Under the pieces are notes generated by a model, which saw nothing but the letters and a program-made list of their open reading frames with translations, did not search any database and was not told the origin of the DNA. 64,000 bases of DNA, from positions 34,003,120 through 34,067,119 of the forward strand of contig OY740769.1 of assembly GCA_963513935.1 (NCBI GenBank), read 5' to 3'. Position 1 is the stretch's first letter. Every line of letters starts with the position of its first letter. This document shows positions 1 through 12,113 of this stretch, piece after piece. The DNA is from Aphrophora alni (taxonomy: Eukaryota; Arthropoda; Insecta; Hemiptera; Aphrophoridae). Both the position numbers and the translations under genes were made by a program.

Positions 1-149
1 ATTTTCTGGACCTTGTCTAACAATCCAGTCCAAGAAGCAATTGTGTATAGCTAGGTACTAAATTTGTTTAAATTCCGGCAATTATTAGGATCGCCTAACT
101 AAGTCCAGTGGCTAGGGTCTCGTTTGATGTAGAGAGGTTTAGAGTTTAA

Positions 150-300
150 ATACTTGAATAATGTTAAAAAATTATCGTGTTGACTCAGGATCCTGTGGTG
201 AAGTGGAGAGCTACGATTAGCAGCGAATTATAGTTGTGAAGGCTAGAATTATACAATGGGAACTAGATGGCTGACCATTTATTACTTGACTAAAACAGCA
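150..300 (+). repeat. SINE-like family S, copy 1 (degenerate)
   Basis: This copy shares the family body: a GACTCAGGATC segment corresponding to GACCCAGCATCG, then GTTGTGAAGGCTAGAATTA, and near the 3' end GGCTGACCA. The same ordered blocks occur at 4205-4420, 4905-5165 and, inverted, at 63290-63490. The tRNA-like head is not recognisable here. Confidence 0.55.
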
Positions 301-3300
301 ATCTAACAGGGTTTCACTGCTCTTGCCTCACAGGAATATAAATCATTACTTTTGGCGGTGGTTTCTTTTATTTCAAAGCACATGTAGGCAAATATCCGCA
401 AAACTTCCAGGAAGCCTACCGAATTAAACTTCAAATAAATACATAAAAGAATTATCGTTTTCTTTTAACTCCTGCTCTATTTCCTGTTTGGGCCAATTCC
501 AAATCTTTAATAAATTACTGTAGTCTCAATATGAGAAAATGATTGTCGTCAATGTGGGCCGTCCCAAAATAAACAAGTTCAAATGTGGACAAGGAAGTAG
601 GGACAATATATATAGCACATAAAGTAGGACAAAGAACATATGGCGGAATAAATGTGTATCTAGAGTTGGACTGAGTTTAAATCTAGGTCTTAGTAGGGAC
701 AGAATTATACTAATGAGGAATAATAACATCATTTATCGCAACAAATTAGATTTTGCACATTTCAAAACAGAGAATTTATCCCAGGTTAAGGCAATACTTT
801 CCTGTGATTTTAAAACAATAGTTCGGTTGATAAAGTAAAAAGATATTAACGTTAGACAGGATGAAAGGATGAAAATAAAATAAAATATATATCATCTCTT
901 CAGTAATATATTGTTCTTGTTTATTATCAAATTTAAAAATACATTTTTATTTGTTTATTATCGCAATACATTATTTGTTTGGTCACAATTTCATGTAATA
1001 TAAAGTACTTAGTTTAATTTTTGTTTTGTTTTTTTGTGATCACATTTTATTTCATTGTTATGTACCTTAGAATGTTGAGTACATGACGTCACAAATAAAT
1101 AACATTTAAAGGTTCTACTTATTTTGGGACTGAGTGAGGAACCTTTCAATCTATTGAAATTATTATTTATTAAAAGATATTGTTACTCTTTTATTATTTA
1201 ATAAATTTTATTAAATTTAAAATAAACTAAATATAACGTTGATATTTCAGAGAAATGTGAAATACGTAGAATAAAACCAAACCATCAAATCGTAAGTTAA
1301 AAAAAAAAAAATTATGTTGAGCTAAATATGACAACTAAACCTGTCAGGCAGAAATAAAGACCACTTTTCAAGCCAAACTCTCTCACCCGTCTTCTCTTTT
1401 AAAAATAAAAATACTAAAATATGTGCTCATATTCATCCGTGATGAGAGGGAATGTAAATGCTAGGAAGTATGTGGAATGTTTTTACACTAGTTTTCTCTC
1501 TTTCGTCCGTTTTTAAATCTACTGAAATAATTTTCATTCAGCCATTCCGCACGTGGTTCAGCTGAGGTCGTGTATAACGTCATTTCTGGCATCTCGCCTG
1601 CATTTAATCCTTGCCAATATTTCCAAGATACTTAATGTTCAAATATCCATTAACAATTTGGTTTAATGTGTAATTGAGATTACAAGTAATATGTGTTGTA
1701 ATGTTCTTTTCTAATTGCACGTTTGTATTGATATATTAAATAATTATTTGTTATCTTCAGCTAAACAATAATAATGGTACTATATGGGGGGAAATTGGCA
1801 CCTTTTGTCTGAAAACATTAATTTCCGTGGACTAATTAATATGAGATTCATCACAACACTTTATAGAAGAAATAAAAACGTACCGGCTAGAGAACCAGAA
1901 AAGCTATATTTTTCAGTTTTAAATGTACTAAATTTATCTTGTCTCATGTTCATCACATTCTTTTCTTCCTATCATATAGTGCAAGTTATCAGTTACGGTT
2001 TTTCATTATCTTTCCATCGTTCCATGCGTTGTGTAGATCTTCTTCTTCTAGATTGGTACTACTTATCTTGACAATTTTCACGATTTTAATCTTACAATTT
2101 GACTCCAATATCTATCGCTGATATTTGTTTATTTTCAGAATTCCAAGTCCCACTAACTTCTTTTTCATGGTATAGGACTAAAATTACTAACACTGTTTGC
2201 AATCAGATGATTGTCCAAGTTAATATTCCAATTAGCCGATTCTATATAATCAGCAAAATGATCGTTTCACATGTTTTGTGGGAATTTTGTGTTGCTTAAT
2301 CGTAGTTTTAGACAAAACTTATAGATATAAATTATTAAATTGAAGAAAACTTATTGATTCATATTTGAGCGTTTAAGTAAAAAGTAATACTAAGAAGGAA
2401 TAAGAGTTCACGCACAATTTACGTAAGCCATCTCTATTTCCAATAGTGAGAAATAAAAATCGTTCCTCCCTGCATCAGAGCTTGACTTTCCACGATTGGA
2501 CGTCCTGTTGGTCTGTTGAAAAGCTCTGATATTATTGTTGTGTCATATTAATAATCTCCTCAACCGTACAATCTTATTAAGTCAACCGGAGGACGACCTT
2601 CAATAACCGTTTCGCTTTGCACGTTTCAGAAAATTAAAGGAGAAAAAAATCTTAGGTTTAAACCTTTTAAACCAACTTGTGCTAGTGAACATGAACCTTA
2701 AATCCCGAAACATGCTGAAGCATGAAACCTTTTATTTCTGTAGAATGCGCCTGAGTAATAGAGCTGGAAAATTGTATTTTGATGTAAAGATAAAGTCCTT
2801 TGTAAAAGGAAATTGAATAGCATCTCCCTAATGTGTTGATATGAGCAGTGAGTGTTAAAAGCACTACTTATATTACCATTCTTTAAATTATTTCACTTCT
2901 CAGCTTTGAATGACTGGTATGGAATTTTCTATCATTTGAGAAAATTTTATTATTTGCATTTTGAATAAGAAATCGTTTTAAATAAATATTTTTGAGGATT
3001 GGTAAGTGCTGTGATCTCCCAATACATCGCATTAAACTAAGTGTGATGTCACCCTTTGTTTCCATAATCAAAGACAACATCTTCCATTTGTAACTGAAGA
3101 ATGTTTTCAGCTGAAGAAAACATTCAATAACGGTTTTTAATATTTTGACCGTTCAGCATGGTTGGTTTAAAGGGATTTGACGATTGATGAACTAGCAGAC
3201 AAATGTAATGTCTGAATTTATTTTAATTTGTTGAATATTATCGATAAAAAACTTTTAAATAGTCATCATTAAAATTACAATAATAGGGACATAATTACCG

Positions 3301-3783
3301 TAGTATAACCTCAATCTTTATCGTTATTATTCTTAGATCTGTAATCAGCTGTTAAACCATAACTTAGTCATCGTCAGTTATTACGTCATCTAGTTATCAC
3401 ATATTTAATAGAGGATAATAAAGAATGTAGATAACCTAATGAAACACCCTCCAAGCATATCACTAAATCAGTTTTTAAAAACGACTTAGCCTATAAATAA
3501 AGATTGTATCCGGAAAACCACTTCATTAATTCCACTACTCCTTCATCAGAACACTACATTGTGTTATCTACTCCATTGTGGAGACAATGAGTATTAAAAG
3601 AGGGTAAAAACATGTCCAATAAAGTAAAACAAAAAGAAGGAAGAGTGCGTACATCCTGCGTGTCGCGTGCTTATTTAGTCATGCGCACTATGAACGCGTG
3701 TACAAAACAATAGCGCGCCTGTTTAATGTACGATCACGCATATCCGCTATTAAACAATCATACTTAGTTTGTGCTTATCTCCG
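301..3783. other. AT-rich non-coding stretch
   Basis: No frame with a recognisable domain or convincing exon signals. It contains only short spurious open frames, poly(A)/poly(T) runs and one short hairpin (3099-3125). Confidence 0.6.
3099..3125. repeat. Perfect 10-bp inverted repeat
   Basis: GAATGTTTTC (3099-3108) and GAAAACATTC (3116-3125) are exact reverse complements around a 7-nt spacer. No function can be assigned. Confidence 0.6.
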
Positions 3784-4206
3784 CGGTTTTGGGTACCTGT
3801 GTGAAGAACCCACTTGTAGGCACACATTTGTGTAACTAGATTCCCTGCTTTTATAAATAAATATTGAACTTGACTTGTGAGATAATATTTTGTAGAACAT
3901 AAGATCTCACATAAACTACGTTTATTCAGTCAAACGCGTTTCAACGATAAAGTCGCCACCCTCAGTGATGCAAGAGCTACAATAAGAATACTATAACTCA
4001 ATTATAACTCATTATAGATGGCGACTTTATCGTTGAAACGCGTTTGACTGAATAAACGTAGTTTTTGTGAGATCTTGTGTTCAAATTTTTGTTTTACATA
4101 ATATTATCTCACAAGTCAAGTTCAATATTTATTTATAAAAGCAGGGAATCTAGTGACACAAATTTGTGCCTTCAAGTGGGTTCTTCACACAAGTACCCAA
4201 AACCTC
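3784..4206. repeat. Large fold-back palindrome (arms ~174 and ~187 bp)
   Basis: The left arm (3784-3957) is repeated as its reverse complement in the right arm (4020-4206), with a 62-bp spacer. Landmarks in mirrored order are the TTTTGGGTAC end, GTGTGAAGAACCCACTTG, AGATTCCCTGCTTTTATAAA, ACTTGTGAGATAATATT and AAACGCGTTTCAACG. The right arm carries about 13 extra bases near 4084-4098. The arms are well conserved relative to the surrounding decay, suggesting a fairly recent fold-back insertion or a head-to-head pair of element ends. The inner arm ends contain the hammerhead-like GAAACGCG block. Confidence 0.9.
3932..3965 (-). ncRNA. Hammerhead-ribozyme-like motif (left inner arm of palindrome)
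   Basis: On the minus strand: CUGAGGG (one change from CUGANGA), one unpaired U, stem II GGCGA/UCGUU with a CUUUA loop (two G-U pairs), GAAAC, then the self-complementary block AAACGCGUUU. The right arm keeps stem II and GAAAC but not the CUGA box. Resemblance only; activity is unproven. Confidence 0.4.
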
Positions 4207-4420
4207 TTGGTGTATTAAAGTTTTTAGATTAAATCCCTGTGTGAGGTCAAAACTTAGGAGCTTGACCCAACATCGCGTGGAAAAAAAAGCTACTATTGGT
4301 GGGGAATTCTGGTTGTGAAGGTTAGAATTAGAAATAATGATAAATTAACTGGATGTGCTCACCAAGAGTCTGGTACTCCCAATAGTGTAAATGCTGACCA
4401 CACACTTCCAATCTGTAAAC
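4205..4420 (+). repeat. SINE-like family S, copy 2
   Basis: Contains TTGACCCAACATCGCGTGG, GGGGAATTCTGGTTGTGAAG, GTTAGAATTA and a 3' ATGCTGACCACAC. These are collinear with copy 3 (TTGACCCAGCATCGTGAG ... GTGCTGACTACC). It begins right at the outer edge of the fold-back palindrome. Confidence 0.7.
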
Positions 4421-4904
4421 CGTTTACCTATTCTTCGCCCGTAACATTAATATTTTATTATAACGAGAAACAAAAGCGTGAATTAAATATTTTTTGTTTT
4501 CAACAAAGAATTTATTTCCATCGTTTAGGTTAGCTGTCAATCGTGAAATTTATTCTTTTCAATAAATAATGATAGATACATCAACCTTACAGGCATGATT
4601 TGGTACATCATTTCACCATAGGACAGGAGCACGAAGAGTTTTACATTCTTGTCTATAGTTTTCTTGCAGGAAGATGTTTTTATGTTAGATTCTTAGTATC
4701 AGCTGATGTTTCTTCAGAGCTGTTTATTGTAAAATATTCACGAAGTTCTTGATTCAAATTTAGATTAAAACAGATTTTTGTAGCGGTTCTCTTATTGATA
4801 AACGAATGTTTGCCAAAAAATCTCAAATTAAAATCAAAATTAAAAAATTACAAAAAAAACAAAAAAAAAACAGAGATATGTACTTTCTCATGTATATGTA
4901 GAAT
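4421..4904. other. AT-rich spacer between two SINE-like copies
   Basis: No gene or repeat recognised. Poly(A)-rich near 4850-4870. Confidence 0.5.
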
Positions 4905-5165
4905 AGTAGAAGGGATTAACTCAGTTGACAGAGCGCAGTATTTGGAACTAGTAAACCTTCTAAAGTTACGCAGTTCTAGCCAGGCTTTAATCACTGTGGT
5001 AGTTCAAAAGTTACGACTTTGACCCAGCATCGTGAGTGTCTGGCGGAAATGTAATTGGAAGTGAATTTTGGTTGGAAAAGCAAGAATTATGACAACATGT
5101 ACACTCTTTGTGCTGACTACCATTACTAGATTGAAAAGCCGTTTTAGTAGTCCTAGACGCATCAC
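4905..5165 (+). repeat. tRNA-derived SINE-like family S, copy 3 (best head)
   Basis: The head TTAACTCAGTTGACAGAGCG resembles a tRNA A box/D arm. About 50 bp later GCAGTTCTAGCCAGGC resembles a decayed B box (GGTTCGANTCC). The family body follows: TTTGACCCAGCATCGTGAG, GAAGTGAATTTTGGTTGG, AAGAATTATG, then GTGCTGACTACC. This order of an RNA polymerase III promoter-like head and an unrelated body is the layout of tRNA-derived SINEs. Confidence 0.7.
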
Positions 5166-6814
5166 CGGATTTTAAGCCACATGATTGTTTATTATTTAGA
5201 TATTTTTAGTATGTCTGATGCCAAAATGTGTTTTGTTTATGTCATCTATATGTACACCTTGTTTCCTTGTTTGAACGCTTTTTATATGGAAAGATTTTGT
5301 TTATAAATCGTATTTTAATTCATTTTATTATTTATTATTAAAAATATATATTTTTAATTTAAAAATATCCTACAAAATACCACATTTAAATTTTATAACA
5401 ATCAATTTTGATTATTGCTAAAATTCTGTATTTTATTGCTCACAAATATTTAAAAAGAACCGAGCAAAGGTATCTTCAAAAATGTTATTTTCAAAATACA
5501 TCTTTCACCAAACATCGTATATTCGATAGCAATCTCTGAGCAAAATACGTGAATATCTTTGCATCCTCATACTGCTATTGTCTACAAGGTTATAGTGATG
5601 CGATTTAATGATCTTCATGATCTTCGTTTAAATACCTTAACACTGAGAATCAATGCTGTCGCTTATTTACAGCACCCGACTCTAATGTTATATGTCTAAC
5701 AGTACGAACGTGTGGTATAATATGCTAAATAACTTTCTTTGTGAGTTAATGGTAACAGAATGAATGTAGGAACTGGTAACATTCAATAACTCTTGTTAAA
5801 ACTATTTCGAAAGGAAAACTAGTAGTACATTTTTTATGTACGTCATAATGCCATCTCGTTAAAGTTTATATTTTTGCAACGTGCCTTCTTGACTTTTAGA
5901 TTTAATTGCTATCCAAGCTGAACATGATACGATATCGTTGACAACATTATCAGAACTTAATGACGTTAGTGTTTTTGGTCTCCGAGCTATTTAGAATCTT
6001 GTCACTCCGACCAAATGGATCTTTTGTGATTAAAACTTAAAGACATATTTGTTTTAAAAGTATATATGACAAGAAGATAAAAAAAATACATTACAAACTT
6101 TACATTCAACGACTTTTTAAATTGTTAAACTAAATAAATAGCTTATACCTTTAAAAAAATAATTAGACTCAACAAAAAGTACGTGTAAGAACTGTCACAT
6201 GGTCATTGTTTATTTTAACTTAATTTCGACTAAATCTTGAGTAAACTTTAGTCATAATTTGGTATGTATGGATATTTTAAATGCGGAGTGAGTGACTTAT
6301 TTTTGGAATCGTATCTTAAAAATCGATGAAGCCAAAATATAAAATACCATCTTCAAAAATCATCGTGAACGATTATGATGAAATTTAGTTCAAAGTTTTA
6401 GGACCCAAACATTATCACCATCGAAATTCTCATTAGGAGTTATCTGTCAAAATAAACTATGAAAACTTCTAAAAGGTCGAACGTCTCAAAATCAACAAAT
6501 ATGATTTTGATATAATCTTGGTGGAATGTAAAAAGTTATTAAAAAGTAAACCAATTCAGGTGTATAAGGATATAATAGTTTACGAATAAATTTGAAAATA
6601 TCAAAATAATCCTGTCAAATAAGTCATCTCTGGGCTTAAAATATGTTAAATGAGAAGAAAATTTATATTCGTTTACCCCATACTACCCTCCCATCTATCA
6701 GACATCAACCAAACTTTACTCCACTCTAAAATTAGTATTACAATTTGTCTTCCTCATACAAAATATATTCCTATTTGTGTATTAATTTACTCTCCATGTG
6801 ACTATTTATTCTAA
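5166..6814. other. AT-rich sequence, probably ChaC intron
   Basis: I looked for the N-terminal ChaC signature (FGYGSLIW) in this stretch and upstream and did not find it. No other feature seen. Confidence 0.5.
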
Positions 6815-6837
6815 ATTCGTCTTTTCATATGTTACAG
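6815..6837 (+). other. Splice acceptor of the ChaC terminal exon
   Basis: A T-rich stretch ends in ATATGTTACAG just before the first conserved ChaC residues (STVWGV). This decides the exon start over the in-frame ATG at 6829. Confidence 0.8.
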
Positions 6838-7356
6838 AGTACAGTCTGGGGCGTAGCTTTCAAACTCTCAGGTGAAGCTGCTCTTCCGTATCTTAACACA
6901 AGGGAATGCAAACTAGGAGGTTACATGACACAATTCACTTCATTCTACCCAAGGAAAGGGGAATCATTCCCAGCTTTACTCTACGTCGCGGTTCCCGGAA
7001 ATAGGCATTGGTTAGGAGACGCGCCACTACCTGAAATAGCATCACAAATAGTATCAAGTAAAGGAGCCAGTGGGCATAATGTCGAATATCTACTACGCTT
7101 AGCATCTTACGTAAGAGAACATATACCCGAAGCTGAAGATAATCATCTATTTACATTAGAGTTTTTAGTTAGGACGAGGATAAAGGAAAACAATATGTGT
7201 TTAAAGAATCTAATGGGAGAAGAATCTACATCGCCGCAAAGGTCTCCACAAAGAGAAGCTCAACCGGAACAAGTTGCGGAACCTCAACCCAGGGTGGATA
7301 CGTTCGAATTTACTGCAAGAGTTCCTTCCAAGACATTACGTTGTCTCAACATCTAA
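6838..7356 (+). CDS. CHAC1: ChaC-family glutathione-specific gamma-glutamylcyclotransferase, 3'-terminal exon (partial)
   Basis: ChaC enzymes are cytosolic and cleave glutathione to 5-oxoproline and Cys-Gly. The open frame reads VWGVAFKL, then YLNTRECKLGGY, RHWLGDAPLPEIASQI, SGHNVEYLLRLA and HLFTLE, in the order expected for the C-terminal two-thirds of the family. The Glu in TREC (codon 6904-6906) aligns with the catalytic Glu of ChaC proteins. The spacing REC-K-LGGY resembles CHAC1 more than CHAC2. The last ~50 residues are a variable Gln/Pro-rich tail. A pyrimidine-containing tract followed by CAG at 6835-6837 is a good splice acceptor, so the exon should start at 6838; the in-frame ATG at 6829 lies in the intron. 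The N-terminal exon with the YGSL substrate loop was not found upstream. It may be outside the window or too divergent to spot by eye. The frame is intact, so the gene looks functional. Confidence 0.93.
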   Translation, partial: STVWGVAFKLSGEAALPYLNTRECKLGGYMTQFTSFYPRKGESFPALLYVAVPGNRHWLGDAPLPEIASQIVSSKGASGHNVEYLLRLASYVREHIPEAEDNHLFTLEFLVRTRIKENNMCLKNLMGEESTSPQRSPQREAQPEQVAEPQPRVDTFEFTARVPSKTLRCLNI

Positions 7357-7813
7357 AAGATGGTTTATTTTAATCTCAGCTGTGATAATAATTTTACAAC
7401 ATATTTTTATGATATTTATATTTGTAACTATTCGATTACTCTCAGCTTATGAACGACAGTTATTTATATACGAATTGTTGATGCTATAAGTGCAATTGAG
7501 TATTCAAATATAATGGAAATTTCGATTTGATTTTCGTGTAGTAGTGACGTAATTGAATTACTTTTTGTGTTGCTGGACTTATGAGCGATAATATGCCTAA
7601 AAAGGAATGGATGAAACTTAGGATTAAATTGTAAATTAAACACTGTAGTTTTCAGTGTATTTGGGTACTCACTCAATTAATATTACGTATCCCTTTCCAA
7701 ATTGAAAACAAATATGCCTGAAAAACAATTGTATTTTATTTATAATTTTTCATTTATGTTAAAAAATTTGTGTGTTCACTGACTACACATTTTGCATTTT
7801 ATTTGGATGTTTT

Positions 7814-7819
7814 AATAAA
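7814..7819 (+). promoter_or_regulatory. Candidate polyadenylation signal of ChaC
   Basis: AATAAA lies 458 bp after the ChaC stop codon and is followed by a T/GT-rich stretch (gtgaatatttttgt). The AT-rich sequence between has no conserved frame and is read as 3' UTR. Confidence 0.55.
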
Positions 7820-9470
7820 GTGAATATTTTTGTATATTATATGAAAAACAAATTAAGTTAGTGCACAAAAAACATTAGACTATTATATAAATTTTAGAAC
7901 CAAATATGTGATTATTAATATAACGGCTGAAAAGTTTCATGCAATTTTTAAAATTGATTGTCAGGAAATATTGTGTCTTAGTTTGTAAAATATTTTTATT
8001 TATTTATAAAAAACATGTCAAGGTAAATATTCCTCCAAATGTTTTGTACTTGACTTTAATTTAAATAATTGTATAAACACCTTTGTTTAAGCTTCCCTTA
8101 TTTAAACAATATTTGACAATTTAAATTTTATTTTCTTGACGTTGAATAATTTCTTTACACAAAGTAATTTTGACGAAAAACATATTATACAAACATAATT
8201 AAAAATTGTGTGTGATTATATTTTAGGGTTAAAATTTTTTTAAATTTTTTAATTTGTTAAATCATTAGAAGGTGATTATTTTTTCAGAATATAATTTACC
8301 TCAAGAGCATTTGTTACAGTAGACAATCAGTTTTTTATGGACTTTATATTTTTACCCTAATATAATAAGCTAATATTCTATAAGGTTAAAAAAAATGCTG
8401 AAAGAACTTCCAATAGTTTTTCTTCGAGCTCTAGTGAATTTAAAAATTATCCCGATATGGAAAAAGTAGGGTTTGAAGTTAAGGCGTTAAATGCATTAAA
8501 TGCACTTATGAATTTAGGAAACATTGGTGTCATTTGCCGAAATTATTTTATAATTTGGATTATTTGTTTGACGTTAAGTAACATGTTTTTAGTTCTATTT
8601 AAATTTTACATAGTAAATTATCCTTTATTAAGTATGTATATAATTTTGTACGTCCATCACAAAAATTATTTAAGCCGAAGAGACTGTTGATATGTATAAA
8701 GGTGTAGAAGTATTTATTTAAAGCTGAAGGTAGCTACGACAAGAAATATAAAATAACCATGTATTTATTTCATAAATTAAATATTTAAAATGTATATTTA
8801 TTTTAATTTATTTATTTTTAAGTTAACTAGCACAAGTAACAGTATTAAAGTTCAAATTATGGCATTATTTTAAAGTTTTATCAAACAATAAAGTAATTGT
8901 TTAATGGATTTGTAAATTTATTGTTTAACGCATTGCTAGACAGCTGTGATATTAGCCAGATTTTTTTTACTGCAAAATTACTGTTTATAATAAAATGCTA
9001 TTTTTTAATGAAGACGTTTTATCTAATTACCTATTTATCTCCTCTTATTAGTCTCTTTTCTACTAAGAGTCCATTTTTAGCAATTTTCATAGAAAAATGG
9101 AATTCGACAAAGTGTGAAATGATAATTTTTTTTTTTTTTACAACAAGATATATGCGCTTAAATAAATTCCTTATTGTATCGAAATAATGTATTTTTAACA
9201 AGTAACCTACATTTTATTTCAAGTTGGTAATAATTTGTAGACAAATACATTTTTCAAGATATAACCTGTTTTGTAGATTGGCATTAGTTGAAAAATTAAT
9301 GTTAACTCCAAAGTTGAAGTAGAAACTGAAGAATATTACACCAGTTCTTGATCAGTAATAAATGTATACTGATACAATACCAATCCTGATACTAGAAGAA
9401 GTTTTTTAATGCTTAGGCTCTTTAAATATATTTAATAATTTGTACACTAATTTCATGTATTAATTATTAG
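7820..9470. other. AT-rich non-coding stretch downstream of ChaC
   Basis: Very AT-rich, with long T and A runs (for example 9127-9140). No coding or repeat feature recognised. Confidence 0.6.
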
Positions 9471-9512
9471 CTCATACGTTTCGTTAAGTTTTCACTTCGT
9501 CATCTTCAGAGT
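9471..9512 (-). ncRNA. Hammerhead-ribozyme-like motif
   Basis: Minus strand: CUGAAGA (exact CUGANGA match, 9509-9503), unpaired U, then a hairpin containing AAGU-GAAA-ACUU closed by G-C, then GAAAC followed directly by GUA (self-complementary ACGU). Flanking CUC and GAG could form a short stem I. No Penelope coding sequence was recognised upstream, so this may be a solo end or a chance match. Confidence 0.35.
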
Positions 9513-10935
9513 GATAATCGTATACATTTATTCATCAATTTTTATTAAAAAATACAATCTTAAATACATTGAAAGTTATCTACGTTTTTGCTTGTATTTA
9601 TAGGAATTTGAATAACATTAGCTATTCTCTGACAATTGTGATGATGCAATACTATTGTCATCAGTTATAATGTGTTGTATAAAGGGTGTTCAATAAAAAG
9701 TCTGTCAAATCGTCAATAGATTAAATTCTGGGCATCAGAATAAAGAAAAAAGTTTAAATAACTATTAAGTCCAAAAATTCCTCGTTTGACGTCTACTGTA
9801 TCCCCCCTCCTATAAAAAACAAAGTTTAACAACAGACTAATTGAGATATTGATATCACATTATGAACAATACTATTATTTTCCAGTGATGATCAGATCTT
9901 TTAATTTTGTATTTAACCCTCTCATAATAGCGTTTATTAAAAATTTGTATGCCAAATATTTCAGAAATCAGATTTTACAAAATATATACACGATACAAAA
10001 TAATTTGCATTTTAAATTTTTTACTATATTCAAAAATAGCTGAAATATCGGTAAAAAAACTGATTTTTGATAATTTACTAGAAATAACAAGAACATTTCT
10101 AGGTATCTATAATCTGTTTAATTGGCAGTTAACTTAAAATAGGCCTAACTATTTCAAATTCTAGGTGTTCATAGACTAAGAAAAACTATTGCATGTCCTT
10201 CGTTTGTTTGAAATTTTATTTTAGTTTTAACGGCTATTATAAATAATTCTGGAAAATCTGCTGCTGATATCTCAATTATTCATTCTGCAATTATAACATA
10301 TTTAAAAAAAACTTGACACACACAAAAAAACTAACAATTTTGACATGTGTTTATAGGAACTTTTTTTTATTAAGGTTCCCGAAGTTTGGCAGGCTGATCG
10401 TGAAACGCACCGTAATATGTTTCAATTTTAGTTTTACTAAAATTGTTGAAACAGTATATACGGGAAACAGTATACCGATCTAAAAATGCCAAGATTAGGC
10501 GAAACGCTGTAGATAAAAAATAATAGATTACATACGTTTTTGGAGTAAAAAGTATGAAACATATGGTACATACTAGTACATAAAATTATCGACCTCTCGT
10601 TATACGTAAATACTTGAGTGGCTCATAAGGGATATTTGTTACGCACTATTGATCGCAATTATTTGCCGAATGAGTTAAATTTGGTATATAAGTTGTTATC
10701 GTGGAAAAATTTACAAACCAGAGAAATTAATATAAAATACTTTATATTATGAAGGAAAAAAGTAAAGTATGTGTAAATTGTGATTCTATATGTTATAATA
10801 TCAGCCATAATTTTGAAATGTAAAAATTACAAAGTTACAGAAATAATTGAAATATTTGACCATAAACTCTGTAAAGTTAAACATAAATAATGACTATAAT
10901 ACAATTTAAATACCTCATTTTTTTTTCTATTGTCG
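9513..10935. other. AT-rich stretch with one transposon-end-like motif
   Basis: At 9683-9702 the sequence AGGGTGTTCAATAAAAAGTC resembles the ends of many insect mariner-type elements, but no partner inverted repeat was found. Nothing else seen. Confidence 0.45.
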
Positions 10936-11150
10936 TTTAAAGGCAAAAACCTCTAAGTCGTCATTCTTTTATTTAAAAAACGACCACCTCCCCTAGCCCT
11001 TGCATTCTCAATAGCGTCAAAGTCGGAAAAGAACCAGAGTTAATCAAGAGAAACCTGATAGGAAAGATGAAAGAGAGGTATCTAAGCCAATACTATATGA
11101 AGAAATGTGTAGATCCAGTAAGAGTTCCTTGGAGTTACAACGTCCGTACT
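10936..11150 (+). repeat. Dispersed repeat family R, copy a
   Basis: Shared blocks in order: GTTTAAAGGCAAAAACCTC, CCCTAGCCCTTGCATTCTC, AATAGCGTC, GTCGGAAAAGAACCAGAGTT, CCTGATAGGAAAGATGAAAG and TGTGTAGATCCAGTAAGAG. The same order occurs at six other loci. This copy directly precedes the non-LTR element at 11166. Confidence 0.8.
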
Positions 11151-11190
11151 TATTAATAACCTCTTTTATGAGTACTTACTTAGTACTAAC

Positions 11191-11457
11191 ATGGTGGTGG
11201 CTAATAAGTGCAATCGCCCAACATTTATAAACTCTATAAGGCGTGAGGTACTCAACTTCACGTCTAGAGGTGTTTCAAAACTAACAAGTGATTGGGAAGT
11301 GTCTGGGGAGGCTTCTTTTTCTGACCACTGTTTGATCATGTTCAAAGTGGGGGCTTGTAGCATGATCAACCAAAGATATAGGGTTCCTAGCAAGACCGAT
11401 TGGGAGGGATACAAAAGTAACCTACAAAATGGCGTGAAGGATATACGAAAAAAGTAA
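11191..11457 (+). pseudogene. Non-LTR ORF2 fragment: C-terminal endonuclease region
   Basis: The frame contains NRPTFINSIRREVL followed by SGEASFSDHCLIMF, which carries the S-D-H motif typical of the end of apurinic/apyrimidinic-type endonuclease domains of non-LTR elements. It continues into YRVPSKTDWEGYK, the linker before RT, and then breaks. Confidence 0.85.
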
Positions 11458-11459
11458 GA

Positions 11460-12113
11460 TCTATAAACGACCTAGAGAGTACAGCTAACCTCACAACGGA
11501 GGCCATAATGAGGGCCTTTGAGAAAAAAAAAACTAACAACAAAGTACCCTGGTGGAACAATGAGCTTAGCAAACTGCGAAGCAAAGCAAGAAGGTAATTT
11601 AATAAAGCGAAGAGAACAAATAACTGGGGAAAGTACCGTAAGGCTCTTACTGAGTTCAATGTAACACTTCGTAAATGGAAGCGTAGCTCATGGAGGATCT
11701 TATGTGAGAATCTTAATGAAGCACCTGAAATTAGCAGAATGAAGAAGGATCTTTCAAAGGGGACTCAAGAAAACATTGGTGCACTTAAACGTGAAGATGG
11801 CACCATAACATTAACCTTCCAGGAAACTGTGGAAGCTTTATTAACAAAACATTTTCCAGGTTGTATAGCACCTGGAGAAACAAGAGTGTACAATGGTTCC
11901 ATAAGGAGCAGAGCAGAACTCAAGATGGACTGTCCCCTTGTCAACAAGATTGCATAGCCTGAAAGGATTAAGTGGGGCATAGGGTCCTTTAAGCCTTTTA
12001 AGACTCCAGGCCCTGATGGAGTGTTTCCCGGCACTCACTCAGAGAGGGCAGGACATCTTAATCTCAACACTGATCAAAATGTTTAGATCCAGTTTGTTAT
12101 ATGGCCACGTTCA
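11460..12113 (+). pseudogene. Non-LTR ORF2 fragment: linker and N-terminal RT region (broken)
   Basis: Pieces in different frames carry the typical linker between endonuclease and RT: a PWWNNEL block near 11547, an ILCENL block near 11699, and FKPFKTPGPDGV-like sequence near 11990-12020 that corresponds to the start of RT. Stops and frameshifts separate them. Confidence 0.7.

Noticed and set aside
1784..2299. Overlapping small plus-strand frames
   Set aside because: AT-rich, different frames, hydrophobic random-looking translation, no splice or start context.
9683..9702. Terminal inverted repeat of a mariner element
   Set aside because: Resembles a common end motif, but no matching inverted partner or target duplication was found.
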